Numbered from the stretch's first letter, positions 16,855 to 26,799 are shown. The stretch: 39,858 bases of DNA from Candidatus Gottesmanbacteria bacterium (GCA_023245415.1 JAHFKJ010000014.1:1-39858); one strand, 5' to 3'. Numbers and translations are program-made. Notes: a model not told the origin generated them from the letters alone.

Positions 16855-19819
16855 AGATCGGTTGCAAAACTACTTGAAGTTTCTTTCGATAAAGATAGCA
16901 CAATAACAATGAACCTATGATAATAAGAAGCCATTCGTGAGGTTCAGGAACTGCACCAACTTCTAATATACCCTTACCAGATGGATCAGCGAGTCGTTCT
17001 TCACCAATATCAAAAGCTATTTGATACCGATTATTTGCTTTCATAGCTGCTGCTAATTGCCTCTTTTGTTCTTCGGTAACAAGTACGATCATTGAGGAAT
17101 ATGGTGTTACAACTGAAGATAATTCAGAAAGACGATTGAGACTATCAAGAGTTGCAATATCTGATGTGTCTTTTTTCCTTATGCCATCAATAATAATTTT
17201 TTTATATGCCAATTGATTAAATGGGTTAGCAGGATCGCTTATCAGACCCACAGTAATTATTGGCTGCAGTACCCAAGTTCCATATTCATTCACATCAAGA
17301 ATAATCCCACTCGTTTCCCCTTCTCTTATTTTCTTCTGTAACCATAAATCTTCAACTGCATCATATCCATTCTCAACGACTTTTCCGCCACTTTGTAAAA
17401 TGGTTGTGGCAAGAGGATCATTATAGATCGGTATATGATTTTCAGGTTGAATAAGATAGATTGGAGCATTTGAGGTTATTGAAAAATTTTCTGGTTTTCC
17501 ATCAAAAGAACCACTATCAGTTACCATAAATATTGCATAATAGGAATTTGGTAATTGCAGCAAAGCACCTAGTCGATCTGTTTTTCCTATGGGTATGACT
17601 TTCAAGCCTTGATTTAGTGAACTATCTGTCAGTGAAATTTTTTGACTTATCTTATCGTTAAAAAAGAAAAGATCGACTGTATTATTCTTAAGTAAATAAT
17701 CTATAGGAAAGTTTTGCTTAAGGTATGAAGTCCAATCCCTTTGTTTATTGCTATAAGAGCTATCAAGTAATATGGCAATATGTTGCCCTTGTATTATTTC
17801 ATTAGCTTTAGAAAAATGATCCTGGCATGAATAGAGACCAGCCAATTTTTGATTAGTTGCATGTGGGATAAAGATAACCTGTCCACTAAATGTTTGAGTC
17901 GAAATAGGAGTTTTTGGACAAGGTTGTGCGGTAGTTGTTATATATTGATTATTTGATGCCGGTTGGACATTTTTTCCTTCAAATATATATTTTGTAGTTG
18001 GATTGTTAAGAATATTTCTTTGCTCTTGGACTACAGGAAGTTGTATGCCTTGAGTATTAATGACAGTTACATAAGAGTATCTAACCTTTTGATTCTTATC
18101 TAAAATAAACTCAGGATTACCAATTTGAGGTCTCCCATCCTGCATTCGTGGCTTAACAGGTATTGGGAATACTCGTAGCTTATATTGACGAGGTCCAGCT
18201 TGTTCAAGAAGTGCAGGATCTTGTCTATATAAGATTTGATTTTCATAGGTTTTGTTTGCTGCACCTTTTGGTGCAACTACTGTATTGTTGCCTTGTTCAG
18301 ATGTTGTAATTTGCTGGAAAGAAGATGGTGTTTGATTACTTTGAGATTGTCGAGAAGGAATAGGTTTATCTGCTGCATTAGCACCAAATTGCAAATCTGG
18401 TCCTAACTTTAACTCTGTTAGCGCTGAATCATCTGGTAGAGAAAATTCGTAGTAAACTTCTTGAGGTTGATCGGTTGTATTTTCATATTCTTCCTCAATC
18501 GTTACTTTGGCAAGTAATCCATCATTGTAGAGGGTTACATTTACTACTCGATTAACAACTTTAACGGATTTCTTATTAAGATCAAGAATGCCCGCTTTTA
18601 ATTGATCTTGTGTATTTGTAGCTTTAAGAGTATTAGAAATTTCATTAAGTTCTCCTTTTTGGATAGAGTTATCAAAAATTTCTTTATAATCCTCTACTGA
18701 TTTTTTAATCTCATCTTCAAAAGCCCCTCTATACACAAAAGGCAATGCAAGGTTATTAAATGTACGTTGAAAAAACTGTGCTGTAGATTCATTTGCTCCA
18801 AGCTCATTTTTATATCCAATCTGGATAATATTCATTTTGTTATCGCTCAAATAGCGATACTGTGCAAGATAGGAAGAAACTAGGTTATTTCTAATTTCCT
18901 TATCACTGTTTAATAACTCTTGTGCTACTTTTTGTCTGTCTTCAAACGTAGCTGCATTACGATACTGTGATATTACGTTTGTGTACCGATTCGCACTAAC
19001 CTGAATAGAAAGAATAAGAACAACGATTATAAAAACGGCACTAGTTCCATATCGTAATAATCTGGAATAGTTCAAACCATAGTGATGTACCAGCTGCTTA
19101 TAAAGGAAACTACATGTTTTCCAAAAAGTAATAAATGCTCCAATTGGGCCAAGTATAAAGAAGCTTGCTGTCAAAAGAAAAAGCATTATGGCAAATAAAG
19201 ACAGCAAAAATATTAAAATTCCACTATGCACTAATGTATCTCCTAGATCTTGGAACATATTTCGTATACCAATGTAATCTTTAAGCAGGTAGGCTATAAC
19301 AATTGGTAGAAAAAAGAAGGCTAAAAGGTAAGCGTAACTTGTCAATATGAGAGCTATTTGTTGAGAAAGCATAAGCAATGTCTGTTTAGGTTTTGACATT
19401 ACTTTGGGATAGAGAAGATGAATAAGTAATCCTACAACACTCACTACAATACTAATGAAGAAAATCCAAACGATAGGTGTGACTTGCCTTAAGAAGATAA
19501 TTCGAATTAGCACTAAACCCATTAACGGTATTTGAAATCCGAAGAAGAGTTTTATTAAATTTTCTGGTTGCCGCCGTATTTTCGTGAAGAAACCTAATGC
19601 CATGGTAATAAATGGTAGAAAAACTAACCCATAAATCATCACTAATACATTTGTAGGCGCATGACCAAAAGTAAGAATATCTGTAAAATTGGGCCGGCGT
19701 AACGAAGTGGTAAGAATATTTAAGAGAACTAAAATCAAAAAGATAGAAAAGATAAGGTTATAGCCCCAAAAGATTACATAGGAGACTTTTCCCGATAATA
19801 TTTTTCTTACATTTTCCAT
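16820..19819 (-). CDS. Multi-TM VIT/vWA-like protein with C-terminal PEP-CTERM-type sorting signal (putative dedicated exosortase substrate)
   Basis: N-terminal TM segments; VVNRVVNVTLYNDGLLAKVTIEEEYENTTDQPQEVYYEFSLPDDSALTEL (VIT-like); AILLDSSYS (MIDAS-like); C-terminal VPEPHEWLLIIIGSLLLCYLYRKK. Confidence 0.85.
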   Translation of the reverse strand: MENVRKILSGKVSYVIFWGYNLIFSIFLILVLLNILTTSLRRPNFTDILTFGHAPTNVLVMIYGLVFLPFITMALGFFTKIRRQPENLIKLFFGFQIPLMGLVLIRIIFLRQVTPIVWIFFISIVVSVVGLLIHLLYPKVMSKPKQTLLMLSQQIALILTSYAYLLAFFFLPIVIAYLLKDYIGIRNMFQDLGDTLVHSGILIFLLSLFAIMLFLLTASFFILGPIGAFITFWKTCSFLYKQLVHHYGLNYSRLLRYGTSAVFIIVVLILSIQVSANRYTNVISQYRNAATFEDRQKVAQELLNSDKEIRNNLVSSYLAQYRYLSDNKMNIIQIGYKNELGANESTAQFFQRTFNNLALPFVYRGAFEDEIKKSVEDYKEIFDNSIQKGELNEISNTLKATNTQDQLKAGILDLNKKSVKVVNRVVNVTLYNDGLLAKVTIEEEYENTTDQPQEVYYEFSLPDDSALTELKLGPDLQFGANAADKPIPSRQSQSNQTPSSFQQITTSEQGNNTVVAPKGAANKTYENQILYRQDPALLEQAGPRQYKLRVFPIPVKPRMQDGRPQIGNPEFILDKNQKVRYSYVTVINTQGIQLPVVQEQRNILNNPTTKYIFEGKNVQPASNNQYITTTAQPCPKTPISTQTFSGQVIFIPHATNQKLAGLYSCQDHFSKANEIIQGQHIAILLDSSYSNKQRDWTSYLKQNFPIDYLLKNNTVDLFFFNDKISQKISLTDSSLNQGLKVIPIGKTDRLGALLQLPNSYYAIFMVTDSGSFDGKPENFSITSNAPIYLIQPENHIPIYNDPLATTILQSGGKVVENGYDAVEDLWLQKKIREGETSGIILDVNEYGTWVLQPIITVGLISDPANPFNQLAYKKIIIDGIRKKDTSDIATLDSLNRLSELSSVVTPYSSMIVLVTEEQKRQLAAAMKANNRYQIAFDIGEERLADPSGKGILEVGAVPEPHEWLLIIIGSLLLCYLYRKKLQVVLQPIYEQSIRKTKKF

Positions 19820-19831
19820 TTATTGCTTCGA

Positions 19832-19860
19832 ATTTTAGCATAAATAGGTCAAAATGTAAA
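19832..19860 (-). promoter_or_regulatory. Candidate promoter of the VIT/exosortase operon
   Basis: Minus strand TTTACA - 17 nt - TAAAAT, with ATG only about 12 nt past the -10. Confidence 0.55.
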
Positions 19861-19976
19861 AAAACGTATCAGTCGAGGATTTATGCAGTGCTGATGAAAA
19901 ATTCAACAATTTTGAGCTTTAAATTAATTCTATCATCTATTTGAATCCTTCGACGCACTCATGATTGAAACACTTA

Positions 19977-22748
19977 TTATCCAATTTGTGGATAATGGCA
20001 TTTTTTCCATTTCTTTCCAGAGCCACAGGGACAAGGATCATTTCGTCCTAATTTCTGATTAGAGACTATCGTTGACTGTAAACGCTGACTAAGTTGGGAC
20101 CGCGATGCTTTCACCAGTTTCGAATCTTTATTTACAAGACTCGTAAGTAAATCTGTCGGTGATTTTTTTACTGAAAGAGATTGCGGTTTTTCGTTTGACA
20201 AATCTTTTAATTTAGCAAACGAATCGAGTGTATTGACATTTGTTTCAAGTTTTGGCCGTGGCATCGGACCAGAAACTTGCACTTGGGCTCTAAATATCCG
20301 CTGTGCTATCTCTTTATCAATTTCATCAATTAACCGTTCAAACATACTAAACGCTTCATTCTTATATTCAATCAACGGATCGCGCTGCCCATAACCGCGA
20401 AGCCCAATCCCCTCTCTCAAATCATCTATCGCATCTAAATGACTCATCCACAGATTATCTATAGCTGTTAGACTCACCCACTGCTCGATCTGTCGCATGA
20501 TTTCTTCACCAAATTGATTCTCTCTTTGTGAATATAGATCTGTGCTCAAATGATTTAAGAATTCTTCAATTTCAGAATTAGTATGTAATTGCTCAAGTTG
20601 TATAACGAGCTGTTTCTGCGAAGGTTCGTCAAATGGAACCATGCCGGCAAATTCCTGGACAATTTTCTCGCGTTGAATTTCTCCTTTTTCAAATGCATAA
20701 AGACTCAGAATAATATTAATTTGCTGTTTAAATATATCGATTATTTTCTGTTTAATATCAATGCCTTCCAAGATGCTGTGTCTGCGCTTATAAACAATTT
20801 CCCGCTGTTTATTGAGAACATCATCATATTCAACCAAATGTTTTCGCGAGTCAAAATGAAAACCTTCGACTTTTATTTGCGCCTGTTCAATTGCTTTCGA
20901 AACCATTCCGTGTTCGAGTGGTATATCGTCGGGCAATTTGAATATAGTCATGAGTTTTGCAACTTGATCCCCACCAAATAGTCGCATCAAATCGTCTTCT
21001 AATGACACAAAAAATCGTGAAGAACCCGGGTCGCCCTGTCTTCCAGATCGACCTCTTAGCTGATTATCAATACGTCTTGATTCATGACGTTCAGTCCCAA
21101 TAACATGAAGCCCGCCTAAACTGACTACTTTATCATGTTTTTTCTGCCAATCTGCTAAATTCTTTTTATAACCTGCATCTGAAACTACCGGCATAGCTCC
21201 GCCTAATATAATATCCACACCTCTTCCAGCCATATTGGTTGCTACGGTAACTGCTCCCTCTTTTCCTGCTTCCGAAATAATGAGAGCCTCCTTTTCGTGA
21301 TTTTTGGCATTTAATACTTCATGTGGTACACCTTTTTTTAGAAGCAATTCAGATATTAGTTCATTTTTTTCTATAGAAGTTGTACCGACCAAAACTGGAG
21401 TACCTGCTTTATTTAGTTCCAATACTTCATTGGCAACCGCCATATATTTGGCTTTGGTGGTTTTATAAACCATATCCGCGTGATCTTTTCTTATCATCGG
21501 ACGGTGCGTGGGAATTACCACAACGTCAAGGTTATAAATTTTATGAAATTCCTCTGCTTCAGTAACTGCAGTCCCAGTCATACCTGCTAATTTTTTATAC
21601 ATCCGAAAGTAATTTTGGAGTGATACTGTGGCTAACGTCCGAGATTCCTGTTGAATCGGAACTCTTTCTTTAGCTTCTATCGCTTGATGCAGTCCCTCGC
21701 TATACCGGCGTCCGGGCAATAAACGACCAGTAAATTCATCAACAATGACGACTTCGTTGTCTTTAACTATATAATCTTTTTCTTTATGATAAAGAGATCT
21801 TGCCTTTAATGCAGCTTCTAGTAAATGTACGGTTTCAAAATCTTTCTCATAGAGATTTGATATTCCCAGTATATTTTCAACTTGTGTTATGCCGTGTTCA
21901 TTTAGGTGAGCAGTTTTCAACTTTTCATCAATAGTGAAGTCAGTTTCAGGATTAAGTCGTCCGACCAATCGTGAAATATCATAATAAGTATTAGTAGGTT
22001 CAGTATCAGGAGCGGAGATAATGTGTGGAGTCCGCGCCTCATCAATCAGAACCGAATCAACTTCATCAACAATGGCAAAATTGTGTTCCCGCTGGACGGT
22101 CTGATCCTTATTCGAAATCATATTATCCCGTAAATAATCAAAGCCGTATTCAGAATTTACACCATAAACAATATCGGCCTGATAAGCTTCTTTGCGATTA
22201 ATTGGTTTTAAATGACGTAGTCTCCAATCTTGGGCAACTGCATCTAAATAAAGTGGATCGTAAATATACGATTTATCATGAATAATTGCGGAAACGCTCA
22301 GCCCGAGAATTTGATAAACAGAACCCATCCAACCTACACCTACGCGGGCCAGATAATCGTTAACGGTAACTAGGTGTACACCTTTTTTAGTTAATGCGTT
22401 TAAATAAAGCGGAAGAGATGCAGATAATGTTTTGCCTTCCCCGGTTTTTTGTTCAGCCACCTTACCTTGATGTAAAACTATACCAGCAGTGAGCTGAACA
22501 TCATAATGACGTTCGTTTATAGTTCTTTTTGCAGCTTCTCTAACTAAAGCATAAGCTTTGGGCAGTAACTCATCTAACGATTTGCCTTGTTGTAGCGACA
22601 ATACAAGGTTTTCTGTTTGTTTTTTAAATTCTGTATCTTTAAGTCTTGAAACCTCTGCTTCTAATTCATTAATTCTATTTACTACAGACCGCAATTTTTG
22701 AATCTGCTTTTCGTTAGAATCCAGCAGATTGGCTAAAAATTTCAACAT
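19977..22748 (-). CDS. secA: Preprotein translocase subunit SecA
   Basis: MAGRGVDIILGG, QLRGRSGRQGDPG, C-terminal GRNDPCPCGSGKKWKKCH; start at MLKFLANLLDSNEKQ (22748). Confidence 0.97.
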   Translation of the reverse strand: MLKFLANLLDSNEKQIQKLRSVVNRINELEAEVSRLKDTEFKKQTENLVLSLQQGKSLDELLPKAYALVREAAKRTINERHYDVQLTAGIVLHQGKVAEQKTGEGKTLSASLPLYLNALTKKGVHLVTVNDYLARVGVGWMGSVYQILGLSVSAIIHDKSYIYDPLYLDAVAQDWRLRHLKPINRKEAYQADIVYGVNSEYGFDYLRDNMISNKDQTVQREHNFAIVDEVDSVLIDEARTPHIISAPDTEPTNTYYDISRLVGRLNPETDFTIDEKLKTAHLNEHGITQVENILGISNLYEKDFETVHLLEAALKARSLYHKEKDYIVKDNEVVIVDEFTGRLLPGRRYSEGLHQAIEAKERVPIQQESRTLATVSLQNYFRMYKKLAGMTGTAVTEAEEFHKIYNLDVVVIPTHRPMIRKDHADMVYKTTKAKYMAVANEVLELNKAGTPVLVGTTSIEKNELISELLLKKGVPHEVLNAKNHEKEALIISEAGKEGAVTVATNMAGRGVDIILGGAMPVVSDAGYKKNLADWQKKHDKVVSLGGLHVIGTERHESRRIDNQLRGRSGRQGDPGSSRFFVSLEDDLMRLFGGDQVAKLMTIFKLPDDIPLEHGMVSKAIEQAQIKVEGFHFDSRKHLVEYDDVLNKQREIVYKRRHSILEGIDIKQKIIDIFKQQINIILSLYAFEKGEIQREKIVQEFAGMVPFDEPSQKQLVIQLEQLHTNSEIEEFLNHLSTDLYSQRENQFGEEIMRQIEQWVSLTAIDNLWMSHLDAIDDLREGIGLRGYGQRDPLIEYKNEAFSMFERLIDEIDKEIAQRIFRAQVQVSGPMPRPKLETNVNTLDSFAKLKDLSNEKPQSLSVKKSPTDLLTSLVNKDSKLVKASRSQLSQRLQSTIVSNQKLGRNDPCPCGSGKKWKKCHYPQIG

Positions 22749-22948
22749 AAGATTTATTTTACCACAGTCGAGGCTATAAATCCGGCGAATTTGAAGATAT
22801 CGACCCACCAACGATCATTGTTGATGAGTAGAGCAGGCATTTAATTTTTAAATTAATAAGACTTAATTTATAGTGAATTATATTAAAATAATTGTCAAGT
22901 TATTCACAGTATTAGATAAAAAATATCACATAATATGGCACATATCTC

Positions 22949-22976
22949 TTGACAATAGCTTCAGAGATCGTATGAT
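22949..22976 (+). promoter_or_regulatory. Candidate promoter of the Ddl-like gene
   Basis: TTGACA (22949-22954), 16 nt, TATGAT (22971-22976). Confidence 0.5.
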
Positions 22977-23073
22977 ACCTTATGAATTTAAGTTGAATAA
23001 TTACAAAGATTAATTCTTCTTTAATAAGCCTGCTTCATTCATATTTTTATAAGCTGCTGTGCGTAAATAATTC

Positions 23074-24141
23074 ATGCATAAAAAATTAGATAATCATAAG
23101 TCGAACGGAAATAATACTAATGGGTTCCTGCCGAAAATTACCGGCATTATATATAGCGACGTAAAAAGATCTTATTTTCCCACGGATTCCCAATATTTGA
23201 CTGAGAAAAACGCGCTTCATGATGCACAGGGAATTTCCAATTACCTGAATAAGTTAGGCATCAAAACGATTCTTTATCCTGGAAATTCGCTATTAGCTCA
23301 AAAATTACGACGAGATAAACCTGAAGTCGTTCTAAACCTCGTGGGGTCTGTAAAGGGGAATGAATATTTAGCTTCAAGTATCCCCGGCATATTGGAATTA
23401 TTAGAAATTCCATACACAGGTGCGAGTATTTTAGGTGAATCGCTCTCGTATAACAAATTTCTAGTAAAAAAGCTGCTTGAACAAAATGGCGTACCTGTAC
23501 CTGATTACCAATTATTTAACACGTCGGTTGACCCACTCAATTCGACTCTTCGTTATCCGTTGATTTCAAAATTAAATGAGATTCACGGCTCAGTGGAAAT
23601 CACTCAAGATTCTGTTTCAGAAAATGAAAAACACTTACGTAGAAGACTCAAATACTTAATCAAGACGTACCAGCAGCCAGTTCTAGTTGAGGAATTTATT
23701 GTCGGCAGAGAAATAACTGCAATACTTTTGGAAGGATTAAATAAAAAAGTTTATTTGGCAGAAAAAATTATCAAACGCGATATGAAAGAAAAGTATCTAT
23801 TCGCTTCATTTGAACATCAGTGGTTAGACCACAGAAAAAATTCTATCACATATAGAAAACATACCGATTCTATTCTTAAAGAGTACGTAAAGAGAGCATT
23901 TGAAATCACTGACATGTTTGATTATGGAAAATTTGACATTAGACTGGATAGCTCAGGCAGATATTATTTCCTGGACTCCAATAGTAATCCATTTTTAGGG
24001 TCAAAAGAAATGGAATCAGCACTTGGAAGTATATTAGATCTATATGGAATCTCTTTCATACAAGTACTGAAAAGACTGTTGATGAATACCGTACGTGATG
24101 CAGCGGGTAAAAAGCTTCTTCCGATTACGGGCACCATGTGA
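23074..24141 (+). CDS. D-alanine--D-alanine ligase-like ATP-grasp protein
   Basis: LELLEIPYTGASILGESLSYNKFLVKKLLEQNGVPVPDY; GKFDIRLDSSGRYYFLDSNSNPFLG. Confidence 0.8.
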   Translation: MHKKLDNHKSNGNNTNGFLPKITGIIYSDVKRSYFPTDSQYLTEKNALHDAQGISNYLNKLGIKTILYPGNSLLAQKLRRDKPEVVLNLVGSVKGNEYLASSIPGILELLEIPYTGASILGESLSYNKFLVKKLLEQNGVPVPDYQLFNTSVDPLNSTLRYPLISKLNEIHGSVEITQDSVSENEKHLRRRLKYLIKTYQQPVLVEEFIVGREITAILLEGLNKKVYLAEKIIKRDMKEKYLFASFEHQWLDHRKNSITYRKHTDSILKEYVKRAFEITDMFDYGKFDIRLDSSGRYYFLDSNSNPFLGSKEMESALGSILDLYGISFIQVLKRLLMNTVRDAAGKKLLPITGTM

Positions 24142-24145
24142 ATTT

Positions 24146-24191
24146 TTTGTAGCTATTTCCGATAAAGATTAACCTACAAATATCGGGAATA
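24146..24191. repeat. Interleaved inverted repeats in a convergent intergenic region
   Basis: TTTGTAG(24146-24152)/CTACAAA(24174-24180) interleaved with TATTTCCGAT(24154-24163)/ATCGGGAATA(24182-24191). Confidence 0.55.
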
Positions 24192-24206
24192 TTATCAACT
24201 ATAAGC

Positions 24207-25487
24207 TTACAACGGTTTCTTAACTATCTTATCTTTGCCTATGTAAGGTTGCAAAACTTGAGGAATAGTAATGGATCCATCTGCATTTTGGTAATTTTCT
24301 AAAATAGGAATTAGTATTCTGGGCGAAGCAACGGCTGTGTTATTGAGAGTATGGCAAAAAAGAGTTTTTCCATTTTTTGTCTTATAACGAATTCTTAACC
24401 TTCGTGCTTGAAAATCTCCCATTACCGAATTTGACATAGTTTCCCCATAATTACCTAATCCCCTATCCCCTGGCCCGAGTCGACATGGAATCCATGTTTC
24501 TATGTCATATTTTTTTACCTGTGGTTCACCCATGTCACCGGTGCACATGAGTAGCACACGGTATGGTAATTTCAAATCCTTGAGAACTTCTTCAGCATTT
24601 TGCAGTAACTCCTCGTGGAGACTAAAAGAGTGTGCCATAACATTATCACTAATAATTACCTGTTCAATTTTACTGAACTGATGAAGACGGTATACTCCTT
24701 TTGTATCCTTTCCGTAACTTCCGGCTTCGCGTCGAAAACAGGGAGAAAAAGCCACAAACTTTTTTGGCAGATCTTTTTCGTTAAGGATTTCATCAGAAAA
24801 ATAAGCTGTCACCGGAACTTCGGCGGTTCCTGCCAAGTACATTTGATCTTTATTTAACTGGTAAACTTCTTCTTTTCCCCATGGGAATTGTCCATTACCA
24901 AATAGCGTAAATTCTTTTACTAAACTCGGTGCGATAAGAGGTATATAACCCTTATTGATAAGCTTCTGAAATGTGAAAAAAAGTACGGCAAATTCAAGTT
25001 GGGCTGCAGCATTTTTTAAGAAGTACCCGCGATAACCACCTACTTTTGCCCCACGTTCAAAATCAATTAAATCCAACTCTTTTGCAAGCTGAATATGATC
25101 TTTTTGCGGAAAGTCGAATAAACGGATTTCGCCCCATTTTTTTATTTCCACATTACCGCTGCTATCTTTGCCGATCGGCACACTCGGATCTGGGACGTTA
25201 GGAACAGTATACATAAGTTCGTTGAACTCTTTTTCAACATTCCTTAAATCTTCGTCCACCTTTTTCAGGTTTAATCTTATCTCTTTTCCCTTTAGGTGTT
25301 GACTATCAGCTGTACGCTGTTGACTCACTTTATTTCGTTCTTCTCTTAACACTCCACTTTTTTGAATTAACCGGCGCCGATCTTCATCTAACCTTAATAA
25401 TTTGTCCCAATCAACGGTACGATTTTTGTTTATCGCAGCTTGCTTACAGATTTCCAGATTTTCTTTGATAAATTTAATGTCTAACAT
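24207..25487 (-). CDS. serS: Seryl-tRNA synthetase
   Basis: MLDIKFIKENLEICKQAA; TAEVPVTAYFSDEIL; FSPCFRREAGSYGKDTKGVYRLHQFSKIEQ. Confidence 0.97.
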   Translation of the reverse strand: MLDIKFIKENLEICKQAAINKNRTVDWDKLLRLDEDRRRLIQKSGVLREERNKVSQQRTADSQHLKGKEIRLNLKKVDEDLRNVEKEFNELMYTVPNVPDPSVPIGKDSSGNVEIKKWGEIRLFDFPQKDHIQLAKELDLIDFERGAKVGGYRGYFLKNAAAQLEFAVLFFTFQKLINKGYIPLIAPSLVKEFTLFGNGQFPWGKEEVYQLNKDQMYLAGTAEVPVTAYFSDEILNEKDLPKKFVAFSPCFRREAGSYGKDTKGVYRLHQFSKIEQVIISDNVMAHSFSLHEELLQNAEEVLKDLKLPYRVLLMCTGDMGEPQVKKYDIETWIPCRLGPGDRGLGNYGETMSNSVMGDFQARRLRIRYKTKNGKTLFCHTLNNTAVASPRILIPILENYQNADGSITIPQVLQPYIGKDKIVKKPL

Positions 25488-25522
25488 AAAGGAGTGAACA
25501 ATTATTAATACCGATCATACTT

Positions 25523-26161
25523 TTATAAGGCATGAATTGCAAGATTTGCTTGCAACTCACCTAAATGACTTGCGTCATTCAACGAAAGCAATTTTGGTTG
25601 ATTATCTTTCATCTCGATAATAGTTACTGATGTAGGTTGCAAATGAAACTTCCAAATCCGATTTAATTTCATATTTAAAACTGCGGCAATCAGAATTCGT
25701 ATGATATTATCATGTGTAATCACAAGTACGTGTTTTTCGCCTTTAAAATCTAGTCCTCTCCACCAACCAACAACCCTTTTTTGAGTATCGAGAAAATGCT
25801 CGCCTTGAGGAAAACGCACAGTCGACGGAAACTTTTGCCATTTTTTATAAATTTCAGACCAATCTTTTGCAATAATGTCTTTATGCTTTCCTTCCCACAA
25901 CCCGTGATTTGTTTCAATAATCTGCATTTCGGTTTCAACTTTTATATCTTTTTTATACCCAACGGCTTGAGCCGTTTGTAAAGTGCGCTTCAGGGGACTC
26001 GCCAAAATTCTGTAAATCGGTATTTTGTAAAACCGGTCTGCCAATCTCCTTACTTGTTGGAATCCAAATGGAGATAAATCGGTATCATATGTTTGACCCT
26101 GATAGATACTCTGGGTATTAGCAATCGATTCACCATGCCTTATTAAAAATATTTTTGACAT
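25523..26161 (-). CDS. Histidine phosphatase family protein
   Basis: FLIRHGESIANTQSIYQGQTYDTDLSPFGFQQ; ASPLKRTLQTA; VITHDNIIR. Confidence 0.9.
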   Translation of the reverse strand: MSKIFLIRHGESIANTQSIYQGQTYDTDLSPFGFQQVRRLADRFYKIPIYRILASPLKRTLQTAQAVGYKKDIKVETEMQIIETNHGLWEGKHKDIIAKDWSEIYKKWQKFPSTVRFPQGEHFLDTQKRVVGWWRGLDFKGEKHVLVITHDNIIRILIAAVLNMKLNRIWKFHLQPTSVTIIEMKDNQPKLLSLNDASHLGELQANLAIHAL

Positions 26162-26177
26162 AATTTGGAAAAATAGT

Positions 26178-26798
26178 TTAACAACTTAATAATGTCTTAA
26201 CCAGTATCGGCTTTAAACTTTCTACTGCTCGTCTACGGTGATTGAATTTAAAATTTTCTTCATCGGTAAGAAGATCATAATTATAAAATTTCCCAATTTC
26301 TGGAATAATCATGAGTCTTCTAAATGGAAAGCCTTCATACGCATGACCCTGGGGTTTCTGTGCCACCTCTCCGCGGATTTTATCCTGAGCGGTATAGACA
26401 GTTCCACCCGGAAATTTAAGAGCTAAGACTAAACTAAGTTGCATACCTCGTTTTTCCTTTGGTACTCCTTGAAGCCGTTTAAGCGTATAATCAATCAATT
26501 CCTGATCAGTACTATCACGGTCACCAAAAATCCACCGCCGAGTCTTTACTCCCGGTTCGCCATTTAATACATCTATTTCGGCCCCTCCATCATCAGCAAG
26601 CGTCGGTAAACCAGAAATTTGGCAATAGTACTTTGCCTTTATTAATGCGTTCTCTTCAAACGTTTTTCCTGTCTCTTCAACTACTTGTGTAATGCCGTTA
26701 TCTTTTAAACTAACGAATTTGAGCGGTAAATCGATCAGAAATTTTGACAGTTCAGCAAATTTTCCCGGGTTAGATGTTGCAATTAACAACTTTTTCAT
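26178..26798 (-). CDS. rdgB: Non-canonical purine NTP pyrophosphatase (Ham1/RdgB-like)
   Basis: LLIATSNPGKFAELSKFL; EETGKTFEENALIKAKYY; LADDGGAEIDVLNGEPGVKTRRW. Confidence 0.9.
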   Translation of the reverse strand: MKKLLIATSNPGKFAELSKFLIDLPLKFVSLKDNGITQVVEETGKTFEENALIKAKYYCQISGLPTLADDGGAEIDVLNGEPGVKTRRWIFGDRDSTDQELIDYTLKRLQGVPKEKRGMQLSLVLALKFPGGTVYTAQDKIRGEVAQKPQGHAYEGFPFRRLMIIPEIGKFYNYDLLTDEENFKFNHRRRAVESLKPILVKTLLSC

Positions 26799-26799
26799 T

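Noticed and set aside
20589-20981. 130-aa plus-strand ORF inside secA, and similar antisense ORFs (e.g. 1104-1436, 2697-3053, 3108-3389, 3833-4135)
   Set aside because: Lie opposite strongly conserved genes, with no recognisable domains
25488-25500. Possible regulatory leader (T-box) before serS
   Set aside because: Only about 35 nt separates it from the upstream gene; no room for a T-box and no specifier/antiterminator structure
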